Shown in pieces: positions 21,596 to 28,945 of a stretch of 29,181 bases of DNA. The notes under the pieces were generated by a model. The model was not told the DNA's origin, made no database searches, and saw only the letters and a list, made by a program, of their open reading frames with translations. Source of the DNA: DASVLX01 sp035552275 (GTDB lineage: Bacteria; Actinomycetota; Actinomycetes; Mycobacteriales; Pseudonocardiaceae); contig DASZLR010000081.1 of assembly GCA_035552275.1 (NCBI GenBank), forward strand, positions 1 to 29,181, written 5' to 3'. Position 1 is the first letter of the stretch, and every line of letters starts with the position of its first letter. The translations under genes were made by a program, and so were the position numbers.

Positions 21596-21912
21596 TCCCG
21601 GATCGGCCGGCCAGTCACCCGCCAGCGCCCCACCGGCGACCCGCCGTGGCGGTCCGCTACACTCGATAACGCACCGAGGCCGCGTGACGCGCGAAAAGCT
21701 CGAGGTCGAGCCGCCGGTGCGCTCCACTGAAGTCAGTCCACCGGCGCGACCACGCGCCAGGCCCGTCCTTGTGACCAGCCCCGATCGCGTAGCGCGCAGT
21801 GCTGAAAGCTCAGTGCTGTCAACACAGTGCTGAAGTACAGCGCTGAAAGTCGTGCCGCGTGCGGAGCCTCCCCGAGACGTGCCACGTTTCGGAGATCATG
21901 GAGGTCTTCCGC
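21596..21912 (+). promoter_or_regulatory. Long structured leader region of the DEAD-box helicase gene
   Basis: This 317-base spacer holds no convincing gene. A -10-like TACACT is at 21658-21663 with a weak -35. Downstream, CGCCGGTG (21712-21719) pairs with CACCGGCG (21739-21746), enclosing a nested ACTGA/TCAGT pair (21726-21737). Then comes a 14-nt tandem repeat (21797-21850). A final hairpin has CGAGACGT (21873-21880) pairing with ACGTTTCG (21884-21891), just before the ribosome site GGAGG at 21900-21904. If transcription starts near 21670 the leader is about 240 nt. Confidence 0.5.
21797..21850 (+). repeat. 14-nt tandem repeat, 4 copies, in the helicase leader
   Basis: CAGTGCTG occurs at 21797, 21811 and 21825, and CAGCGCTG at 21838, giving a 14, 14, 13-nt period. 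The tails are AAAGCT, TCAACA, AAGTA and AAAGT. In RNA each core is self-complementary when G-U pairs are allowed, so neighbouring copies could pair with each other. Confidence 0.7.
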
Positions 21913-23376
21913 GTGCCTACTTTCATTGACCGCGAGCAGAGTGCTCATCGCGGCCCGCACCGCGCCCGACGCGGCGCCCCCTCGGCCCGGCCCACCTGGT
22001 TGGTCCCGGCCGCCGCTGAGGAGGCGCCTGCCATCAGCGCATCCCAACCCGCTCCCGAACCGGCGGCACTGCCGTCGTTCGCCGAGATCGGCCTACCCGA
22101 ACCGCTGCTGCGTGAGCTGCAGCGGGCGAACATCAACGCGCCGTTCCCCATCCAGGCGGCCACCCTGCCCGACGCGCTGGCCGGCCGGGACGTGCTCGGC
22201 CGCGCCGCCACCGGCTCCGGCAAGACGCTGGCCTTCGGGCTGGCCATGATCGCCCGGCTGGCCGGCGAGGAAGCCCGGCCCAAGCGCCCACGCGGACTGG
22301 TCCTGGTGCCCACCAGGGAACTGGCCATGCAGATCGCGGACGCGCTGACCCCGTTCGCCAAGTCGATGGGGCTGTGGTGCCGGGTCGCCGTCGGCGGCAC
22401 CTCGTTCACCCGGCAGGTGGACGCGCTGCGCCGCGGCGTCGATCTGCTGATCGCCACCCCGGGCCGGCTTTCCGACCATGTGCGGCAGGGCACCTGTGTG
22501 CTGTCCGACATCACCTGCACCGCGCTGGACGAGGCCGACCAGATGGCCGACATGGGTTTTCTGCCGCAGGTCAAGGAAATTCTCGACCTCACCAGCCCGG
22601 ACGGCCAGCGGCTGCTGTTCTCGGCCACTTTGGACGGTGACGTCGACACGCTGGTGCGGAAGTACCTGCACAACCCGGTGAAGCACTCGGTGGCGCCGGC
22701 TTCGGCCAGTGTGTCCACCATGGAGCACCACCTGCTGCTGGTGTCGGCGCAGGACAAGACCAACGTGGTGACCGAGGTCGCGGCCCGCGACGGCCGGACG
22801 ATCATGTTCGTGCGCACCAAGTTCGCGGTGGACAAGCTCACCGAGAAGCTGCGGTCGGTCGGCGTCAACGCCGGCGCGCTGCACGGCGGCAAGACGCAGG
22901 GCGCGCGCACCCGGATCCTGGCGGACTTCCGCGAGGGCCACACCCCGGTGCTGGTCGCCACCGACGTCGCCGCCCGCGGCATCCACGTCGAGGACGTCAG
23001 CCTGGTGGTGCACGTGGACCCGCCGGCCGACTCCAAGGACTACCTGCACCGGGCCGGCCGCACCGCGCGGGCCGGGCAGAACGGCACCGTCGTCACGCTG
23101 GCCACCCACCAGCAGAAGCGCGCGGTGCTCGGCCTGACCGCGCGGGCCGGCGTCCGGCCGAGCAGCACCCGGGTGCGACCCGGTGACGAGGCGCTGAACC
23201 GGATCACCGGGGCCCGCACGCCCAGCGGCGAGCCGGTGGTGGACGAGCCGCGCCGGCCACACCGGCCCAACCGTCCCGAGCGGGGCGGACCCCGGGGCGG
23301 CCGCGGCTTCGCGCCGCGCGGTGGCGCCTCGCACCGGGGCGACTTCCGGGACCGCCGTCCGCGCCGGGAGCACTGA
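21913..23376 (+). CDS. DEAD-box ATP-dependent RNA helicase
   Basis: The 487-residue protein has all DEAD-box motifs: the Q motif (PFPIQAATLPDAL), motif I ATGSGKT (Lys104), motif II DEAD (206-209), motif III SAT (237-239) and motif VI HRAGRTARAG (from 379). The C-terminal tail is Arg/Gly-rich (RGGPRGGRGFAPRGG), typical of RNA-binding tails in CsdA/RhlE-like helicases. It should unwind RNA in ribosome assembly, decay or cold adaptation. GTG 21913 is chosen because GGAGG lies eight bases upstream. ATG 21898 and GTG 21859 are in-frame alternatives, but both fall within or beside the leader hairpin. Confidence 0.95.
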   Translation: MPTFIDREQSAHRGPHRARRGAPSARPTWLVPAAAEEAPAISASQPAPEPAALPSFAEIGLPEPLLRELQRANINAPFPIQAATLPDALAGRDVLGRAATGSGKTLAFGLAMIARLAGEEARPKRPRGLVLVPTRELAMQIADALTPFAKSMGLWCRVAVGGTSFTRQVDALRRGVDLLIATPGRLSDHVRQGTCVLSDITCTALDEADQMADMGFLPQVKEILDLTSPDGQRLLFSATLDGDVDTLVRKYLHNPVKHSVAPASASVSTMEHHLLLVSAQDKTNVVTEVAARDGRTIMFVRTKFAVDKLTEKLRSVGVNAGALHGGKTQGARTRILADFREGHTPVLVATDVAARGIHVEDVSLVVHVDPPADSKDYLHRAGRTARAGQNGTVVTLATHQQKRAVLGLTARAGVRPSSTRVRPGDEALNRITGARTPSGEPVVDEPRRPHRPNRPERGGPRGGRGFAPRGGASHRGDFRDRRPRREH

Positions 23377-23383
23377 GCAGCGT

Positions 23384-23424
23384 TCCCAGGCGTTGCGCGT
23401 TCACGCGGCGCGCAACGCCTGGGA
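23384..23424. terminator. Bidirectional terminator hairpin, perfect 16-bp stem
   Basis: The arms 23384-23399 (TCCCAGGCGTTGCGCG) and 23409-23424 are perfect reverse complements around a 9-base loop. The hairpin begins 7 bases after the helicase stop, and its right arm is inside the last codons of the convergent exporter permease. No U tract is present. As a convergent-gene hairpin it probably ends both messages. Confidence 0.8.
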
Positions 23425-24621
23425 CAGCCGCACCCGCGCGCCCGTCCGGAGCACCGCGTTGCGGTAGATCCGGCCCGCCAGCCACACCAACAGCGGGATC
23501 GTCGCGAGCACCAGCGCCACCGCCAGCGCCGCCTCCCAGCCGGGCACGCCGCCCATGGACAGCCGCATCGGCATCAGGGTCGGCGCGAACACTGGGATGA
23601 TCGACAGAGTCTCGATGATCGGGTTGGCCGGGTTGGTCGGCAGGACCGTCGCGCCCAGCACGTAGCCGGCGATCACGAAGATCATCGCCGGGGTGACCAC
23701 CCCGGACACCTCCTCCTGCCGGGACACCAGCGCGCCCAGGCCGGCGAACGCGGTGGCATACATGAAGAAACCGAGCAGATACCAGACGACCAGCCAGGCC
23801 AGCGTGCTCGCGGCGGCGGACACCGAGATGGTCAGCACGCCGGTGGCCAGGCCGGTGACGATCCCGGCGGCGCCGATGACAACCATCTGGATCAGCCCGA
23901 CCGTGCCGATGCCCAGCACCTTGCCGACCATCAGCTGCCAGGGCCGGATCGCCGACAACAGCAGCTCGACCACCCGACTGGACTTCTCCTCGACCACGCC
24001 CTGCGCCACCAACTGTCCGTTGACCAGCAACGACAGGTAGATCAACACGCCGGCCACCAGACCCAGGACCAGTTGCTGGGTCTGGTACTTGTACGCCGGT
24101 TCCAGTGACTGGACGGTGATGTGCGCGTCGTTCACCGCCGCCCGAACCCGCTGCGGGTCACCGCCGAGCACGGTGATCTGCTGACTGAACACCGCTTGCT
24201 GGGCAAGCACGGTGAACGCGCTGGTCAGGCCCTTGTTCGCGGTCTTCTTCACCACCGCGACCAATTGACCGTGTCCATTGGCGACCAGCAGCGCGTCGAG
24301 CTTGCCGTTCCGAACCTGCTGCTCGCCGCGGGCCTGGTCGGACACCGTGGTCACGTTGAGGTGCTGGCCGGCGGCCTGGCCACTGGCCTGGACCGCGGTG
24401 CCGAGGCTGGCGGTCGCGCCGGTGAGCCCGACATTCTCGGTGGATGCCGAGCCGGTGACGAGCTTCAGCACCACCGGCAGGCCGATGATGATCACCATGA
24501 GCACCAGGGTGGCGATCCGGGTCGATTTGGACCGGAGCCGCACCGACAACTCGCGACTGGCGACCAACCCCACGGTCGGCCACACCCCTGGCTCGGTCAG
24601 ATCGTTCGTACCAGTACTCAT
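23401..24621 (-). CDS. ABC transporter permease, NatB-like (ABC-2 type)
   Basis: The 406-residue protein has one N-terminal transmembrane segment (ATLVLMVIIIGLPVVLKLV), a large extracytoplasmic loop (about 60-180), then five or six C-terminal segments. The cytoplasmic QGVVEEKSSRVVELLLSAIR, followed by PWQLMVGKVLGIG, is the hallmark of NatB/ABC2_membrane_3 exporters. NatAB of Bacillus exports Na+, and other members export drugs or peptides, so the substrate is open. ATG 24621 overlaps the ATPase stop as ATGA. The last codons lie in a terminator stem. Confidence 0.9.
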   Translation of the reverse strand: MSTGTNDLTEPGVWPTVGLVASRELSVRLRSKSTRIATLVLMVIIIGLPVVLKLVTGSASTENVGLTGATASLGTAVQASGQAAGQHLNVTTVSDQARGEQQVRNGKLDALLVANGHGQLVAVVKKTANKGLTSAFTVLAQQAVFSQQITVLGGDPQRVRAAVNDAHITVQSLEPAYKYQTQQLVLGLVAGVLIYLSLLVNGQLVAQGVVEEKSSRVVELLLSAIRPWQLMVGKVLGIGTVGLIQMVVIGAAGIVTGLATGVLTISVSAAASTLAWLVVWYLLGFFMYATAFAGLGALVSRQEEVSGVVTPAMIFVIAGYVLGATVLPTNPANPIIETLSIIPVFAPTLMPMRLSMGGVPGWEAALAVALVLATIPLLVWLAGRIYRNAVLRTGARVRLSQALRAA

Positions 24622-25556
24622 GCCGCCATCTCCTTGCCGTGGGTGCTGCCAGCGCCGTCGGCACTGACCACGTGCCGGAACAGCTCGGTGAGGGTGGCGC
24701 GGCGGCGGGCGAACTCGCGTACCGGGCCGGTGTCCAGCGCGGCCCGCAGCACCTGCTGGTCGTCGGCGCCCGGCCGCAGCTCAAGCATGGTGTGCGTGCC
24801 GTCCCGGCCGCGGACCTCGACGCCAGGAAGCCCGTCGGCCCAGCCGGCGGGCGCGGCCGGCGCGTCCACCAGCAGCCGTTCCGGCGCGCCGGAACGCAAC
24901 TCGTCAATAGAGCCACAGGCGACCATCTGCCCGTCCTTGACGATGCCGACCCGATCGCACAGCCGCTCCACCAGATCCAGCTGGTGGCTGGAGAAGATCA
25001 CCGGGATGCCGTCGGCGCACCTGTCACGCAGCACCTCGCTCATCACGTCGACCGCGACCGGATCGAGGCCAGAGAACGGCTCATCCAGAATCAGCCCATC
25101 CGGCTCATGCACGAGCGCGGCGGTGAGCTGGACCCGCTGCTGGTTGCCGAGGCTGAGCGCCTGCGCGATGTCGTCGCGCCGCTGGGTCAGGCCGAGGCGG
25201 TCCAGTAGCGCGTCGACGGACCGGCGGGCGTCGGCGGCCGACATGCCGTGCAGCCGGGCGAGGTAGACGAGTTGCTCGCCCACCCGCATCCGCGGATACA
25301 GCCCGCGTTCCTCGGGCATGTAGCCCAGCCGGCGGCGAGTCCGCAGGTCGACCGGCCGCCCGGCCCACCGCACCTCGCCGGAGTCCGCCGCGAGCACGCC
25401 CATCGCGATCCGCATGGCGGTGGTCTTGCCGGCGCCGTTGCTGCCGACGAACCCGAACAACTCGCCGGCGCGGACCTCGAAGGTCATCTCGCGCAGGGCG
25501 ACCACATCGCCGTATCGCTTGGAAATCGTGTCGATCTCCAGCTGTCCGCCGGTCAC
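24618..25556 (-). CDS. ABC transporter ATP-binding protein, NatA-like
   Basis: The 312-residue ATPase has Walker A GSNGAGKTT, a Q-loop region (YMPEERGLYPRM, typical of NatA-like exporters), the signature LSLGNQQRVQLTAALVHEPD (Ser-Leu-Gly-Asn rather than LSGGQ), Walker B LILDEPFSGLDP and the switch His in IFSSHQ. An extra C-terminal domain of about 80 residues follows. GTG 25556 is chosen because GGGAGGGG lies just upstream. Together with the overlapping permease it makes a complete exporter half-operon. It is divergent from the SPFH gene across an 83-bp spacer containing a dyad. Confidence 0.92.
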   Translation of the reverse strand: MTGGQLEIDTISKRYGDVVALREMTFEVRAGELFGFVGSNGAGKTTAMRIAMGVLAADSGEVRWAGRPVDLRTRRRLGYMPEERGLYPRMRVGEQLVYLARLHGMSAADARRSVDALLDRLGLTQRRDDIAQALSLGNQQRVQLTAALVHEPDGLILDEPFSGLDPVAVDVMSEVLRDRCADGIPVIFSSHQLDLVERLCDRVGIVKDGQMVACGSIDELRSGAPERLLVDAPAAPAGWADGLPGVEVRGRDGTHTMLELRPGADDQQVLRAALDTGPVREFARRRATLTELFRHVVSADGAGSTHGKEMAA

Positions 25557-25575
25557 CTGAGCCCCTCCCGTTAAA

Positions 25576-25588
25576 GTGATATCATCAC
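25576..25588. promoter_or_regulatory. Dyad between the exporter and SPFH genes (possible operator)
   Basis: GTGATATCATCAC has 5-base inverted arms (GTGAT/ATCAC) and an inner perfect TGATATCA. It lies in an AT-rich patch in the 83-bp divergent spacer, 19 bases upstream of the exporter start. A dimeric regulator such as the nearby ribbon-helix-helix protein or a GntR-like protein could bind here. No convincing sigma-70-type hexamers were recognised around it. Confidence 0.45.
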
Positions 25589-25639
25589 GATAACCTGATG
25601 CTAGACCGTGGGCTCGCTGAGCTCCAGAGGGGACTCCAG

Positions 25640-26548
25640 ATGACTGAGCCAACCAAGTCGCCGGCAGCCGATCCGGTCGCGATGCCGGCCCCGCGAATCC
25701 GGGAACGCGTGCTGCTGGGCGCGCCAGGTGGCCCGATGTTCGTGCTGTGCGCGCTGGTGATCGCGCTGGGCGTGGTCTGGCTGACCCAGCATTTCGCCGC
25801 GCCGGTGGTGGGTGTGCTGGTGGTCGCCGTCGGCATTCTCGGGCTCACCGGCCTGACCCCGATCGCTCCCGGGCAGGCGCGGGTGGTGCAGCTGTTCGGC
25901 CGCTACGTCGGCACCGCGCGGAAGCCGGGGCTGCGCTGGTTCAACCCGCTGACCCGCCGCCGGCCGGTGTCCACCCGGATTCGCAACCACGAGACCGGCA
26001 CCACCAAGGTCAACGACGCGGACGGCAACCCGATCGAGATCGCCGCAGTGGTGGTCTGGCAGATCCAGGACACCGCGCGAGCAGTGTACGAAGTGGACGA
26101 TTTCACCCAGTTCGTGAACATCCAGGCGGAAACGGCGGTCCGGCACATCGCCACCAGCTATCCCTACGACGCCGGCGGCGAGGACCGGTTGTCGTTGCGG
26201 GACAACGCCGCGGAGATCACCGCGAAGCTGTCGGCGGAGATCGCGCAGCGGGTGGAGTCGGCCGGCGTCGCGATCATCGAGTCACGGCTGACCAGGCTCG
26301 CCTACGCGCCGGAGATCGCTTCCGCGATGCTGCGCCGACAGCAGGCCAACGCGGTGGTCGCGGCCCGGCAACGAATCGTCGAGGGCGCGGTGGGCATGGT
26401 CCAACTAGCACTGTCCCGTTTGGAGGAACAAGACGTAGTGTCGCTGGACGACGAGCGGCGGGCGGCGATGGTGTCCAACCTGCTCGTCGTGCTGTGCGGC
26501 GACCGGGACACCCAGCCGGTGGTCAACACCGGATCCCTCTACCAGTAG
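25640..26548 (+). CDS. SPFH/Band-7 domain membrane protein
   Basis: The 302-residue protein has a hydrophilic N-terminus and two closely spaced transmembrane segments (about 33-75). An SPFH domain follows: APGQARVVQLFGRYVGTARK, PGLRWFNPL, VNDADGNPIEIAAVVVWQIQ and RAVYEVDDFTQFVN, then a helical region with SAEIAQRVESAGVAIIESRL and an AMLRRQQANAVVAARQRIV coil. SPFH proteins oligomerise on membranes and organise microdomains or hold proteases. ATG 25640 has AGAGGGG eight bases upstream. The small ribbon-helix-helix gene follows after 9 bases and is probably co-transcribed. Confidence 0.9.
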   Translation: MTEPTKSPAADPVAMPAPRIRERVLLGAPGGPMFVLCALVIALGVVWLTQHFAAPVVGVLVVAVGILGLTGLTPIAPGQARVVQLFGRYVGTARKPGLRWFNPLTRRRPVSTRIRNHETGTTKVNDADGNPIEIAAVVVWQIQDTARAVYEVDDFTQFVNIQAETAVRHIATSYPYDAGGEDRLSLRDNAAEITAKLSAEIAQRVESAGVAIIESRLTRLAYAPEIASAMLRRQQANAVVAARQRIVEGAVGMVQLALSRLEEQDVVSLDDERRAAMVSNLLVVLCGDRDTQPVVNTGSLYQ

Positions 26549-26557
26549 GCGACGGGT

Positions 26558-26782
26558 GTGGCCGAGCGCAAGAGCGTCCTGCTCCGGCTGGACCCGGCGG
26601 TGTATGACGCGCTGAGCAAGTGGGCGGGCGACGAGTTGCGCAGCACCAACGCACAGATCGAGTTCCTGTTGCGTCGGGCGCTGGCGGACGCCGGCCGGAT
26701 GCCGCGCGGCGCGGGCGGCATCCCGCGTCGCGGCCGACCCGTCAAACGCGCCGAACCCGAGGCTGAGACTGAGGCTGACTAG
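26558..26782 (+). CDS. Small ribbon-helix-helix (Arc/CopG-like) protein
   Basis: The 74-residue protein opens ERKSVLLRLDPAVYDALSKW and continues AGDELRSTNAQIEFLLRRAL. This is a beta-strand followed by two helices, as in Arc/CopG/HicB DNA-binding proteins, and then a basic tail (PRRGRPVKR). It starts at GTG 26558, nine bases after the SPFH stop. It may regulate the SPFH operon or the divergent exporter, or it may be a linker factor rather than a repressor. Its TAG overlaps the stop of the convergent cobalamin gene in CTAG. Confidence 0.82.
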   Translation: MAERKSVLLRLDPAVYDALSKWAGDELRSTNAQIEFLLRRALADAGRMPRGAGGIPRRGRPVKRAEPEAETEAD

Positions 26783-28050
26783 CGCACGTTGTCGCCGAGC
26801 GCAGCCACCGGGCCGATCACGATGATCGCCGGCGGTCGGATTCCCTGTTCCAGCACGGCGTCCGCGACCTTGTCCAAAGTAGATCGAACGATCCGCTGGG
26901 TGCGCATGGTGCCGTCGGCGACGACCGCGACCGGGGTGTCGGCCGGCCGGCCGCCGGACAGCAGCGCCTCGGCGAACGCCCCGGTCCGCTCCACCGCCAT
27001 CAGCAGCACGATGGTGCCGCGCAGCTTGGCCAGCGCCGGCCAGTCCACCAGCGACCGCTCGTCATCCGGGCCGACGTGGCCGGACACCACGACGACCTCG
27101 TGCGCGACCCCGCGGTGGGTGACCGGCACGCCGGCCACCGCCGGCACCGCGAACGCGCTGGTCACACCCGGCACCACGGTCACCGGCACACCGGCGTCGG
27201 CGCACGCGAGCAGTTCCTCGAAGCCGCGGCCGAACACGTACGGATCGCCGCCCTTGAGCCGGACGACGAACTTGCCGGCCAGCGCGTTCTCGATCAGCGT
27301 CTGGTTGATGACGTCCTGGCTGGCCGCCCGGCCGTAGGGGATCTTCGCGGCGTCCACCACCCGAACGTGTGGCGGCAACTCGTCCAGCAGTTCCCGGGGC
27401 GCCAGCCGGTCGACCACCACCACATCGGCGCGCGCCAGCAACCGGCGGCCACGCACCGAGATCAGCTCCGGATCGCCGGGGCCGCCACCAACCAGCGCGA
27501 CCCCCGGCAGCTGGTCGGCGTCACGGTGCGGCTGGTCGGCGACCCGGCCCTCGCGCAGCGCGTCGAGCAGGCCGTCCCGGACCGCGGCGGACCGGCGCGG
27601 GCGTCCGCCGGACAGCACGCCGATCAGCAGCCCGTCGTGCTCGCCAACCGCCGGTGTGACGGCGCTGCCCTGGCCGCCCGCGTCGGCGCGCACGCAGAAG
27701 ATCCGCCGGTGTTCGGCTTCGGCCGCGACGGCGGCGTTCACGTCGTGGTCGGCGGTGCAGGTCACCGCGTACCACGCGCCGTCGAGGTCGCCGTCGGCGT
27801 AACGGCGGGCGTGCCAGACCAGTTCGCCGGCTTCGGCCAGACCCTGCACGGCGGCCGTCACGTGCGGGGCGATGACCTCCACCCGGGCGCCGGCGGACAC
27901 CAGGCGGGGCAGCCGCCGCTGCGCCACGGTGCCGCCGCCGACCACCACGACCCGGCGGCCGACCAGGTCCAGTCCGGCCAGATAGTGCTGCTCACTGTGC
28001 TGCTCACGGTGCGGCTCACGGTGTTGCTCCCTGGGTTGCTCACTGTGCAT
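26779..28050 (-). CDS. cobA: Fused precorrin-2 dehydrogenase / uroporphyrinogen-III C-methyltransferase
   Basis: The 423-residue protein has a CysG/Met8-like NAD-binding domain (GLDLVGRRVVVVGGGTVAQR, TCTADHDVNAAV, FCVRADAGG) and a C-terminal SUMT domain (ALVGGGPGDPELISVRGRRL, RLKGGDPYVFGRGFEEL, VVPGVTSAFAVPA). It should methylate uroporphyrinogen III to precorrin-2 and may oxidise that to sirohydrochlorin. A C-terminal iron chelatase is not separate, but the next-door CbiX can insert metal. The symbol cysG would be equally fair. ATG 28050 is chosen, overlapping the cbiX stop by 11 bases; ATG 28068 is possible. Residues 3-22 are five tetrapeptide repeats ending mostly in EQH, unlike the family. 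Confidence 0.93.
   Translation of the reverse strand: MHSEQPREQHREPHREQHSEQHYLAGLDLVGRRVVVVGGGTVAQRRLPRLVSAGARVEVIAPHVTAAVQGLAEAGELVWHARRYADGDLDGAWYAVTCTADHDVNAAVAAEAEHRRIFCVRADAGGQGSAVTPAVGEHDGLLIGVLSGGRPRRSAAVRDGLLDALREGRVADQPHRDADQLPGVALVGGGPGDPELISVRGRRLLARADVVVVDRLAPRELLDELPPHVRVVDAAKIPYGRAASQDVINQTLIENALAGKFVVRLKGGDPYVFGRGFEELLACADAGVPVTVVPGVTSAFAVPAVAGVPVTHRGVAHEVVVVSGHVGPDDERSLVDWPALAKLRGTIVLLMAVERTGAFAEALLSGGRPADTPVAVVADGTMRTQRIVRSTLDKVADAVLEQGIRPPAIIVIGPVAALGDNVR
27985..28044 (-). repeat. 12-bp tandem repeat, 5 copies, coding for (R/S)E(Q/P)(H/P) units
   Basis: Five 12-base units encode SEQP, REQH, REPH, REQH and SEQH at the N-terminus of the SUMT fusion gene. The first unit overlaps the end of cbiX. 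Units differ by one to three bases. Confidence 0.75.
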
Positions 28051-28945
28051 GGCTACCAGCATGCCCATGCGCGTGGCCGTGCCCGTGAGCCGGGTCGTCC
28101 GGGTGGTGGTGCGGTGTCTGCGGCGCGCCGAGCTTGTCCTCGAAGCCGGGCAGCAGCACCCGATAGGCGCAGGTGTCGCAGTTCATCCGGATGTCGCCGT
28201 GCACGGCTTCGTGATATCGCTCCACGACCAGATCGACCAGTTCGGCGCAGTCGCCGAGATAGCCGGCGACCCGCACGTCCAGTTCCGGGTGCTCGGCGCC
28301 GAAGGCCACCGACTGCTCGACCACCCGCTGCGGCAGCACGCCGTCGAACAGGAAGTACGGCGCGACCACGACTTGGGCGGCGCCGAGTCGGCGAACCCGT
28401 TCCAAGCCCTCGGCGACGTTCGGCGTGGCGAGCGAGACGAACGCGGTCTCCACGAAGGCGAAGCCCTGGGTTTCCTGCAACAGCCGGGCGACCTTGCAGA
28501 CCTCGGCGTTCGCGTCCGGGTCGGTGGACCCCCGCCCGACCAGCAGCACGGCGGTGTCCGTTCCGGTGGCGGCGACGGCGGCGATCCGTTCACCCAGCAG
28601 GGTGAGCAGAGTCGGATGCGGGCCGAGCGGGCGGCCGAACCGGTAGCTGACGCCGGGGCTGCGCCGCACCTCCCGTTCCAGCGCGGCGGGAATGTCGCCC
28701 TTGGCGTGGCCGGCGGCGACCAGGACCAGCGGAACGGCGGCCAGCCGGCGGTGGCCTTGGCCGGCAAGCGTTTGCCAGGCCTCGGTCACCGCCGGCGCGG
28801 ACAGCTCGATGAAGCCGCCGGCCACGTCCACTCCGGCCGGCGCCAGCCGAACGCGCAACCGGTCCACGAAGTCACGGAACTCCCGCACCCCGTTCTGGTC
28901 CACGGTGCCGTGCCCAACGATCAGCAGCGGCTCGGGTGTCGTCAC
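28040..28945 (-). CDS. cbiX: CbiX-type sirohydrochlorin chelatase
   Basis: The 301-residue protein has two CbiX domains. The first carries His12 (LLIVGHGTVDQ) and His80 (VLVAAGHAKGDIP), the usual metal-binding pair. The second has VGRGSTDPDA and APYFLFDGVLPQR, with Arg in place of the first His. After the domains come the motif MNCDTC (MXCXXC, Cys256 and Cys259) and a His-rich tail (HHHPDDPAHGHGHAHGH). Both features are known from the B. megaterium cobaltochelatase CbiX, where MXCXXC holds an Fe-S cluster. It probably inserts Co2+ (possibly Fe2+) into sirohydrochlorin. GTG 28945 overlaps the cobH stop as GTGA. Confidence 0.92.
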   Translation of the reverse strand: MTTPEPLLIVGHGTVDQNGVREFRDFVDRLRVRLAPAGVDVAGGFIELSAPAVTEAWQTLAGQGHRRLAAVPLVLVAAGHAKGDIPAALEREVRRSPGVSYRFGRPLGPHPTLLTLLGERIAAVAATGTDTAVLLVGRGSTDPDANAEVCKVARLLQETQGFAFVETAFVSLATPNVAEGLERVRRLGAAQVVVAPYFLFDGVLPQRVVEQSVAFGAEHPELDVRVAGYLGDCAELVDLVVERYHEAVHGDIRMNCDTCAYRVLLPGFEDKLGAPQTPHHHPDDPAHGHGHAHGHAGSHAQ

